Source: Bacillota bacterium (GTDB taxonomy: Bacteria; Bacillota; Clostridia; Oscillospirales; Acutalibacteraceae). Taken from it: DNA of 5,357 bases. The DNA lies in the NCBI GenBank assembly GCA_023412845.1, contig JAEZRH010000062.1:1-5357 (forward strand), given 5' to 3'. Shown here piece by piece: positions 1 to 5,357 of the stretch. The notes beneath the pieces are model-generated. The model saw only the letters and a program-made list of their open reading frames with translations, was not told the DNA's origin and did no database searches. The position numbers were made by a program, and so were the translations under genes. The number at the start of each line of letters is the position of its first letter. Position 1 is the stretch's first letter.

Positions 1-3000
1 GGTCACACCATACAGAACGTCGGCTTCTTCCATGCTTCCGCGCCGATGCGTGATGAGGATGAACTGCGTGTTCCGGTTCATCCTGCGCAGGTAGGCGGCA
101 AAGCGCGTCACGTTCACGTCGTCCAGCGCGGCCTCGATCTCGTCCAGCAGACAGAACGGGGGCGGATTCACTTTCATGATGGCAAAATAAAGCGCAATGG
201 CGACCAGGGCCTTTTCCCCGCCGGAAAGCGACTCCAGATGCGCCACGATCTTGCCCGGCGGCTGCACGGAAATCTCGATGCCGGAATTCAGCACGTCGTC
301 CGGCTCCGTGAGGGAAAGTTTGGCCGTCCCGCCGCCGAACAGGTCCCGGAACGTCTCTTCGAAATTGCGGCCGATGCGCTCGAACCTTGAGGAAAACAGG
401 GTGCGCATCTGGTTCGTAAGACTGCCGATCAGTTTTCCGAGCTCGTCGCGCGACTGCTCGGAATCCGCGATCTGCGCTTTCAGGAATTCATAGCGCTGCG
501 AAACCTCTTTATATTCCTCCACGGCTGCGACATTGACGGAGCCGAGGTCGCGGATTTCGTTTTTCAGCGAAGCCAGCCGCCGCTTCGCCTTTGCCGGGTC
601 TTCGATCTCCGAGCCGACCTGTTCTTCCGCCTCGCGGCGCGTCAACTGGTATTCTTCCCACAATTGCGCGACAATACCGTCGTATTCTTTCTGCAAGGCG
701 GCCTTGCGTTCTTCCAGCAGGGCGAGGTCATGCCCTATCTTCTCTTTTTCCTCCGACTTCCCGCGTTCTTCCGCGCGAAGCTCCAGGGAGCGCTTCTCGA
801 GTTCCATCCGCTGCGCGTTCAGCGTTTCGATCTGCGCCAACCCCGCTTTTGCTTCGGCGCGAAGGGCTTCCGCCTCGTCGTGCAGCCGTCCGATCTTCCG
901 CGTCAGCACGCCGGAGGAAGAGCGGAACGTCTCGATCTCCGTTTTCAGCTTTTCGATCTTTTCCCTGTGACCGGCGAAACGCTCGGTGATCTCCCGGATG
1001 GAGGCTTCGAGCGACTGTACGTCTTTGTCGGCGGCAAGCCTGTCCAACTCGATCTGCCGGATTTTTTCCGTCATCTCGCCAAAGCTCCGGTCGAGTTCGT
1101 TCCGGCTTTCGCTGAGCGCGGACAGTTCCATCTTTTTCCGCTCCGCCTGTCCGGTCAGTTCCTCCGCCCGGGCACGCGCTTCATCCCGTGTTTTTTTCTG
1201 CGCTTCCAGTCTTGTCGCGGCGTCGTCCATCTCTTTTGCAAAGGACTCGGAATCCTTCTGCGCGGCTGAAAGCTCGGAGCGGATGCGCTGGGACTCCGCC
1301 TCCAGACGCACCCTGCCGCCCTGTGCGTCGGCCAGTTCGGACCTTGCCGCGGCAAGATCCGCTTCCGCGGCTGAGGCTTCCTGGGAGGCCGCGCGGAACG
1401 CCTCCGCCGCCTTTTCGGCACGGGCGCGCAGCTCCTGAACATCCTTTTTGATCTTCTCGATCTCCGACGCGCGGCTGAGCAGGCCGGAATTCCGGGCAAG
1501 GGAGCCGCCGGTCAGCGAGCCGCCCGCGTTTACGATCTGGCCGTCGAGCGTGACGATGCGGAAACGGTACCCGTATTTCCCCGCGACGGCCACGGCGCTG
1601 TCGAGGTCCTCGGCGACGGCGATGCGCCCCAGAAGAAAATTGACGACGTCGCGGTAAGGCTCGTCGAACGAACAAAGCTCCGACGCGATGCCCACAAAGC
1701 CGCGGCAGCCGGAAAGGCCGTTTTCCTGGATGGTCCTGCCGCGGATGACGGTCAGCGGCAAAAAGGTGGCGCGGCCGGCGTTATTCTGCTTCAAAAAAGC
1801 GATGGCACGTTTCGCGTCCTGCTCGCTGCCTGTCACAATGTCCTGCATGGCGCTTCCAAGGGCCGTCTCGATCGCGACGGAATACGGTTCCGGAACGCGG
1901 ATCAGCCGCGATATCGGGCCGTGGATCCCGCCGAGCGTTCCGCCGGTTTTCGCCTTCATAATGGCTTTGACGCTGTTGGAAAAGCCCTCAAGATTGCGCT
2001 CCAGGTCCTCCAGAAGCTTCTGCCTGCGGAGCTGCTCCGACAGGTCCAGCCCGAGCCGGTCGCTCTGCTGCTTCGCGTTCTCGCGCCGGCGGGTCCGGGT
2101 CTCGAGAAGCATCTCATACCCTCCGACGGAATTTTTCAGGGATTCCAGGGTTTTATCGGCCTGCCGCAGCTTTTCCGCATATTCCCGGGACTGATTCTGG
2201 AGCGCGTCCCTGCGGTCGGACTTTTCCTGACGATTCCTCCCAAGGGAGTCGAGACGGAGCTCGATTTCAGCGATGATGGAGCCCGCAGTCATCTCGGCCA
2301 TTTTGGCCTGCGTCGCCTGCGTGGTCAGGTCGGCGGCTGCACGGGTCAGACTGTCCATCTGATCCGACGAATCGCTGATATCCCCGCGCAGATTGCCCAT
2401 CTGCTCCGTGTAACGGTTCAATTCCGCGTCCTTTGCCGTTATGTAGCTCTGTTTTTCTCCGATCTGACGCTTCTTCTCCGAAATCTCGTTTTCCAGCTCC
2501 CCGCCGGACTGTTCCGCAAGCCTGATTTCCGCTTCGACGCGCGCGATGTTTTCCTCATTATGCTTGATGTCGTTCTGCAAAACCGAGGCCTCGCCGTCTT
2601 TCTGCGCGGCCTGTTCGTCGAGTGAAGCGCTTTTGCGGTTGATTTCATCCGCCTTCGCCGCACAGGCGTTGGAATCCTGAAAAGTCTTTTCCAGCTCCCC
2701 GTCCAGCTCCGCAATGGACTGTTCCGCCGCGTCGTACTGGTTTTTCGCAATCAGGATCCTGTCCTCCTGCTCGCGCAGGGAGGGGTTCGAACGGTTCAGG
2801 GTGTCGGGCCACCGGCCGATCTCCAAAACTTTCTTCTCGTCGGCGAGGGCAAGATAGCGCTTTGCCTTTTCGGACTGCTCCCGGAGCGGCCCCACGCGGC
2901 TTTCGAGCTCCGACAGAATATCGTGGAGACGCAGCAGATTATCCTCCGCCTGCGAAAGCCTGCGCTCGGTCTCCACTTTCCGGTAGCGAAAGCGGGAAAT

Positions 3001-3498
3001 CCCGGCGGCCTCTTCAAAAATTTCACGCCGGTCCTCGCTGCGCGCCGCGACAATGCTGTCGATTTTACCCTGGCCGATGATGGAATACCCGTCGCGGCCG
3101 AGGCCTGTATCCATGAAAAGCTCGTTGATGTCTTTCAGCCGTACGGTGCTGCCGTTGATTCGGTACTCGCTTTCACCGGAGCGGTAGTATCTGCGGGTGA
3201 CCGATACCGAAGAATCGTCGAAAGGCAGCTCGCGGCCGGAATTATCGATGTTAAGCGTCACCTCCGCAAAACCCAGCGGCCCGCGGGCGGGAGTTCCTCC
3301 GAAGATGACGTCCTCCATCTTCGTGCAGCGCAGTGTTCTGACGGACTGCTCGCCAAGGGCCCAGCGGACGGCGTCGCTGATATTGCTTTTGCCGCTTCCA
3401 TTTGGGCCGACGACCGCGGTGATCCCTTCGTGGAAAACCAGCTTGGTGCGGTCCGGAAAAGTTTTAAAGCCCTGAAGCTCCAGCGATTTCAGAAGCAC
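1..3498 (-). CDS. smc: Chromosome segregation/condensation ATPase SMC (3' end cut by window edge)
   Basis: SMC is the ATPase of the bacterial condensin complex (with ScpA and ScpB), which organises and segregates the chromosome in the nucleoid. The frame is open for 1166 codons with no stop, read codon by codon. In order: N-terminal ATPase lobe with Walker A GPNGSGKS (residues 31-38) and Q-loop glutamine about 143 (IIGQG); a first coiled-coil arm from about 165 to 510, rich in E, K, Q and R; the hinge about 515-670, including GPISRLIRV (527 on) and GGSLTGGS (659-666); a returning coiled coil to about 1000; then the C-terminal lobe with ABC signature LSGGEKAL (about 1091), Walker B CLLDEIE (D1119, E1120) and D-loop ALD (to D1126). 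Full SMC proteins are near 1190 residues, so about 20-25 residues are missing beyond the edge. I chose the GTG start because AGGGAGG lies 9 nt upstream, whereas the in-frame ATG three codons earlier (3507) touches that site, and because homologs begin near LLKSLELQGFK. The R-loop reads LRCTK where LRGGK or LRGAK is usual. The gene is last of the four in the cluster. Confidence 0.97.
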   Translation of the reverse strand, partial: MLLKSLELQGFKTFPDRTKLVFHEGITAVVGPNGSGKSNISDAVRWALGEQSVRTLRCTKMEDVIFGGTPARGPLGFAEVTLNIDNSGRELPFDDSSVSVTRRYYRSGESEYRINGSTVRLKDINELFMDTGLGRDGYSIIGQGKIDSIVAARSEDRREIFEEAAGISRFRYRKVETERRLSQAEDNLLRLHDILSELESRVGPLREQSEKAKRYLALADEKKVLEIGRWPDTLNRSNPSLREQEDRILIAKNQYDAAEQSIAELDGELEKTFQDSNACAAKADEINRKSASLDEQAAQKDGEASVLQNDIKHNEENIARVEAEIRLAEQSGGELENEISEKKRQIGEKQSYITAKDAELNRYTEQMGNLRGDISDSSDQMDSLTRAAADLTTQATQAKMAEMTAGSIIAEIELRLDSLGRNRQEKSDRRDALQNQSREYAEKLRQADKTLESLKNSVGGYEMLLETRTRRRENAKQQSDRLGLDLSEQLRRQKLLEDLERNLEGFSNSVKAIMKAKTGGTLGGIHGPISRLIRVPEPYSVAIETALGSAMQDIVTGSEQDAKRAIAFLKQNNAGRATFLPLTVIRGRTIQENGLSGCRGFVGIASELCSFDEPYRDVVNFLLGRIAVAEDLDSAVAVAGKYGYRFRIVTLDGQIVNAGGSLTGGSLARNSGLLSRASEIEKIKKDVQELRARAEKAAEAFRAASQEASAAEADLAAARSELADAQGGRVRLEAESQRIRSELSAAQKDSESFAKEMDDAATRLEAQKKTRDEARARAEELTGQAERKKMELSALSESRNELDRSFGEMTEKIRQIELDRLAADKDVQSLEASIREITERFAGHREKIEKLKTEIETFRSSSGVLTRKIGRLHDEAEALRAEAKAGLAQIETLNAQRMELEKRSLELRAEERGKSEEKEKIGHDLALLEERKAALQKEYDGIVAQLWEEYQLTRREAEEQVGSEIEDPAKAKRRLASLKNEIRDLGSVNVAAVEEYKEVSQRYEFLKAQIADSEQSRDELGKLIGSLTNQMRTLFSSRFERIGRNFEETFRDLFGGGTAKLSLTEPDDVLNSGIEISVQPPGKIVAHLESLSGGEKALVAIALYFAIMKVNPPPFCLLDEIEAALDDVNVTRFAAYLRRMNRNTQFILITHRRGSMEEADVLYGVT

Positions 3499-3507
3499 TT
3501 CGCGCAT

Positions 3508-3514
3508 CCTCCCT
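3508..3514 (-). promoter_or_regulatory. Shine-Dalgarno site of smc
   Basis: On the minus strand this reads AGGGAGG, a near-perfect anti-16S match. It sits directly after the TAA stop of the radical SAM gene (3517-3515). It is 9 nt from the GTG at 3498-3496 but 0 nt from the ATG at 3507-3505, so it supports initiation at the GTG. Confidence 0.8.
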
Positions 3515-4522
3515 TTACGATTCTATCCTGCATTTTCCGCGCGGGACCGAACTGTCCGGCACGATTTTCACCGTATATCCCAGTTGGGTAAGCTTGTGAA
3601 GGTTTTCCTTTTTCTGTCCAGTGGCGGCGGAAACGCCGGACGGCGACACGCCGACGCGGATTTCGCCGGACGATAAGGACCCGGTCTTCAGTTCCTTTAA
3701 GATCGCACGCAGCATCCGCCTGCTTTCGCAAAGCTCGCGGAAAGCCGGGTGCCATGGCCCGGCGAGCCGGTCGCTCTCGAGCTCCGGCGAAGCATGCAGT
3801 CCGAGGCGGATCACGGGGATCCCGCGGGCCTCAAAAAAATCCAGAAGCCCCGCGCACAGTTCCACCGCTTCTTCCAGCGTCTGAGGACGGTAAGTCCCGT
3901 TTTGAAACCAACCGCCGACCCGCGTCCCCTTCAGAACGACCGTGGGGTAAATCCTGACGCAGGAGGGGCGCAGCGCGGCAATCCGCTCCGCCGTCCTGTG
4001 CGCGCCTTCCGCGGTGTCGCCCGGCAGCCCCGTCATCATCTGCAGACCGAGAGTAAAACCGCGCGACCGGATGAACTCCGACGCGCGCGCCGTCTGTTCC
4101 GCGGTGTGCCCGCGGCCGTTGAGCGCGAGGACGTCGTCGTCCATGCTCTGCGCACCGAGCTCGATGGTCGTTACGCCATAATGCCGAAGAACGCCGAGAA
4201 TTTCTTCATCGATGCAGTCCGGCCTTGTGGAAATCCGAATGCCGGAAAAGCCGCCGCTCCGCACATACGGAGCCGCTGCTTCCAGAAGGGACACCATGTC
4301 GTCACGGCCGATCGCGGTAAAGCTCCCGCCGAAAAAGGCGATTTCAGACTGCGATGCGTCGCGGCCGGGCTTTTTGAGAGCGATTTCTGCCGCCGAGCGG
4401 ACGTCCCGCGGCGTGGGCATACACTGCCTGCCGGTTATTGTACGCTGATTGCAGAAGCTGCACAGGTGCCGGCAACCGCAGTTCGGTACAAAAAGCGCCA
4501 CATTTGCGTGTTTCAAACTCAA
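3515..4522 (-). CDS. Elp3-like radical SAM protein without acetyltransferase domain
   Basis: A 335-residue radical SAM enzyme of unknown substrate. The cluster-binding motif is CX3CX2C at C17, C21 and C24 (CRHLCSFC), expected to hold a 4Fe-4S cluster that cleaves S-adenosylmethionine. Next come FFGGSFT (63-69), ISTRPD (97-102), the ELGAQSMDD motif (121-129) characteristic of Elp3-like enzymes, and GLQMMTGLPGD (159-169). From YPTVVLKGT (192-200) onward it resembles the radical SAM C-terminal extension found in Elp3 and YhcC-type proteins. There is no room for the GNAT acetyltransferase domain of full Elp3, so a tRNA wobble-uridine role cannot be assumed. Automatic pipelines often call such proteins Elp3-like or coproporphyrinogen oxidase-like; I would keep the generic name. 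The start is uncertain. TTG at 4522 overlaps the rnc stop by 4 bp (TTGA). A second TTG two codons on (4516) gives MKHANVALFVP, is better spaced (7 nt versus 1 nt) from a weak GGGAT, and resembles the usual family N-terminus. The gene is probably translationally coupled to rnc. Confidence 0.9.
   Translation of the reverse strand: MSLKHANVALFVPNCGCRHLCSFCNQRTITGRQCMPTPRDVRSAAEIALKKPGRDASQSEIAFFGGSFTAIGRDDMVSLLEAAAPYVRSGGFSGIRISTRPDCIDEEILGVLRHYGVTTIELGAQSMDDDVLALNGRGHTAEQTARASEFIRSRGFTLGLQMMTGLPGDTAEGAHRTAERIAALRPSCVRIYPTVVLKGTRVGGWFQNGTYRPQTLEEAVELCAGLLDFFEARGIPVIRLGLHASPELESDRLAGPWHPAFRELCESRRMLRAILKELKTGSLSSGEIRVGVSPSGVSAATGQKKENLHKLTQLGYTVKIVPDSSVPRGKCRIES
4519..4522 (-). other. Stop-start overlap (TTGA) between rnc and the radical SAM gene
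   Basis: The minus strand reads TTGA here: TGA ends rnc and TTG can start the next gene. The upstream Shine-Dalgarno is weak (GGGAT at 4528-4524), which suggests that terminating ribosomes re-initiate. If the second TTG (4516-4514) is the true start, the genes are separated by 2 nt instead, and coupling is still likely. Confidence 0.55.
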
Positions 4523-5193
4523 TATCCCATCAGTTCCAATGCCTCGCGCGCAGCCTGCTGTTCCGCTTCTTTTTTGCTGCGTCCGCCGCCTTTGCCGACA
4601 ACGTTGTTGTCCAGCCGCACTTCCACGCTGAAATGCTTGTCGTGATCCGGGCCGGTTTCGCCGATCAGAATATACTCCAGGCTGTCTTCGGGATTTTTCT
4701 GCACAATCTCCTGCAACGCCGTTTTATAGTCCTTGAACGTCTTCGGCTTCGACTGCTGCAGCAAAGGAAGCACAAAACGCAGGACAAACCGGCGCGCTTC
4801 CTCCATCCCGCCATCGAGGAAGATGGCCGCAGTAATGGACTCGAACGCGTCGGCAAGGATGGAGGAGCGGGTCCGCCCGCCCGAATTCTGTTCCCCGTGG
4901 CTCAGAAGCAGAAATTTTCCCACCCCGATCTGCTGCGAAAAGCCGCAGCAGGCCTTTTCGCATACCAAGGCCGCGCGCTTTTTCGTCAGTTCCCCCTCTG
5001 GGATGTGCGGGAAATGACTGTAGAGATAATCCGCCACAACAAAACCGAGGATGGAATCCCCCAAAAACTCGAGCCGTTCGTTGCTGCCGTCGCGGGCATG
5101 GCTCTCGTTGGCATAGGACGAATGGGTCAGCGCGGTTTTCAGGTATTGGATATTTTTAAAATGGTACTGCAGTTTTTCTTCCAGTTCTTTCAT
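4519..5193 (-). CDS. rnc: Ribonuclease III
   Basis: RNase III cuts double-stranded RNA in the cytoplasm; its known roles are maturation of rRNA precursors and processing of structured mRNAs and antisense duplexes. From the start chosen here it is 224 residues, the usual length for the family. The catalytic domain carries the signature NERLEFLGD (38-46), with metal ligands E42 and D46, and the second acidic pair D115 and E118 in ADAFESITAAIF. A double-stranded RNA binding domain follows from about D155 (DYKTALQEIVQ) to the end, with the conserved KKEAEQQAA helix. All catalytic residues are present, so it should be active. An in-frame ATG at 5214 would add seven residues (MAQEQTP), but its only upstream match is AGGA at 12 nt. 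The ATG at 5193 has AGGAG at 9 nt and gives MKELEEKLQYHF, a typical family N-terminus. The gene follows plsX closely and its stop overlaps the next gene. Confidence 0.97.
   Translation of the reverse strand: MKELEEKLQYHFKNIQYLKTALTHSSYANESHARDGSNERLEFLGDSILGFVVADYLYSHFPHIPEGELTKKRAALVCEKACCGFSQQIGVGKFLLLSHGEQNSGGRTRSSILADAFESITAAIFLDGGMEEARRFVLRFVLPLLQQSKPKTFKDYKTALQEIVQKNPEDSLEYILIGETGPDHDKHFSVEVRLDNNVVGKGGGRSKKEAEQQAAREALELMGY
4930..4951. repeat. Perfect 8-bp inverted repeat inside rnc
   Basis: The arms CTGCTGCG and CGCAGCAG flank a 6-nt loop, so the rnc transcript could fold a short, GC-rich hairpin over the codons for C-C-G-F-S-Q-Q. No U-run follows on the transcribed strand, so it is not an intrinsic terminator. 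The stem is far shorter than a standard RNase III substrate. It may be chance in a GC-rich gene. Confidence 0.4.
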
Positions 5194-5202
5194 CGGTGTC
5201 TG

Positions 5203-5207
5203 CTCCT
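5203..5207 (-). promoter_or_regulatory. Shine-Dalgarno site deciding the rnc start
   Basis: The minus strand reads AGGAG, 9 nt upstream of the ATG at 5193-5191. It lies within the codons that would be used if translation began at the earlier ATG (5214), so it favours the shorter RNase III. Confidence 0.65.
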
Positions 5208-5219
5208 GTGCCATACCGG

Positions 5220-5357
5220 TCAGTCATCCTGAACCACAGCGCCGTATTCCGCAACGGACGACGCGATTTCTTCGGCCACGCGGCCCTCCACATAGGCTTT
5301 CGTCAGCCGGATCGCGTTGTAAACGGTCTTTGCCTTGGCGCTTCCGTGTGTTTTGAA
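5220..5357 (-). CDS. plsX: Phosphate acyltransferase PlsX, C-terminal fragment (5' part outside window)
   Basis: Only the last 45 codons and the TGA stop are in the window. PlsX makes acyl-phosphate from acyl-ACP; PlsY then uses it to acylate glycerol-3-phosphate, the first step of phospholipid synthesis in most Gram-positive bacteria. PlsX is a soluble, membrane-associated protein. The visible part begins FKTHGSAKAKTVYNAIR, matching the conserved C-terminal pattern of the family (K-x-HG-S, then A-x-x-x-x-NAIR), and continues in an amphipathic helix (LTKAYVEGRVAEEIASSV) to the end. The catalytic core cannot be judged. In many Firmicutes acpP follows plsX; here rnc follows after 26 bp. The identification rests on a short stretch plus gene order. 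Confidence 0.82.
   Translation of the reverse strand, partial: FKTHGSAKAKTVYNAIRLTKAYVEGRVAEEIASSVAEYGAVVQDD

Noticed and set aside
1181..1675. Minus-strand open frame of 164 codons within smc
   Set aside because: It is an out-of-frame reading of the SMC hinge and coil, very rich in arginine and overlapped completely by the intact smc frame.
1921..2625. Plus-strand open frame of 234 codons opposite the SMC coiled coil
   Set aside because: It is in the register directly complementary to the smc codons. Glutamate and glutamine codons in the coiled coil read as F, L and V on the other strand, giving a false hydrophobic protein.
3300..3323. Inverted repeat with 8-bp arms CGAAGATG and CATCTTCG around an 8-nt loop
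   Set aside because: It falls on the conserved KMEDVIF codons of SMC, so the protein sequence explains it. There is no U-run or neighbouring boundary to suggest a terminator or operator.
1..3498. Possible frameshift or pseudogene, because no single minus-strand frame with a stop spans this region
   Set aside because: Codon-by-codon reading shows one uninterrupted SMC frame to base 1. The stop simply lies outside the window.
3749..4645. Long plus-strand open frame of 298 codons opposite the radical SAM gene and the end of rnc
   Set aside because: Its translation is low-complexity, rich in R, A and P, and matches no family. It lies opposite genes with clear motifs, and high GC makes such antisense frames common.
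4438..5232. Plus-strand open frame of 264 codons opposite rnc
   Set aside because: The minus strand carries an RNase III with all catalytic residues. The plus frame has no recognisable motif and no credible ribosome site was seen.

Overview
The window is a compact block of housekeeping genes, all on the minus strand and read from high to low coordinates. The order is plsX (3' end only), rnc, a radical SAM protein of the Elp3-like type, and smc (complete except for its last few codons). Almost every base is coding. The gaps are 26 bp (plsX to rnc), a 4-bp overlap (rnc to the radical SAM gene) and 16 bp (radical SAM gene to smc). No internal promoter, terminator, tRNA, mobile element or CRISPR is visible.

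The plsX-rnc-smc order is typical of Firmicutes. A radical SAM gene between rnc and smc, high GC by eye, and protein sequence such as the SMC N-terminus (LLKSLELQGFK) point to a GC-rich member of class Clostridia, probably in or near the Ruminococcaceae/Oscillospiraceae. That placement is inference from gene order and protein feel, not from a search.

Region by region: 5357-5220 holds the last 45 codons of PlsX (acyl-phosphate synthesis for phospholipids). 5193-4519 is RNase III. 4522-3515 is the radical SAM protein, with a CX3CX2C cluster motif and a radical SAM C-terminal extension but no acetyltransferase domain. 3498-1 is the chromosome condensation ATPase SMC, which I read codon by codon in one uninterrupted frame. 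It has Walker A, Q-loop, two coiled-coil arms, hinge, ABC signature, Walker B and D-loop in the expected order.

The genes probably form one transcript linking membrane lipid synthesis, RNA processing and chromosome segregation, a conserved co-localisation rather than a single pathway. The main annotation points are start choice for three genes (smc from GTG, rnc from an internal ATG, the radical SAM gene from one of two TTG codons) and the absence of acpP between plsX and rnc. I found no convincing sign of an undescribed system; the findings are modest.
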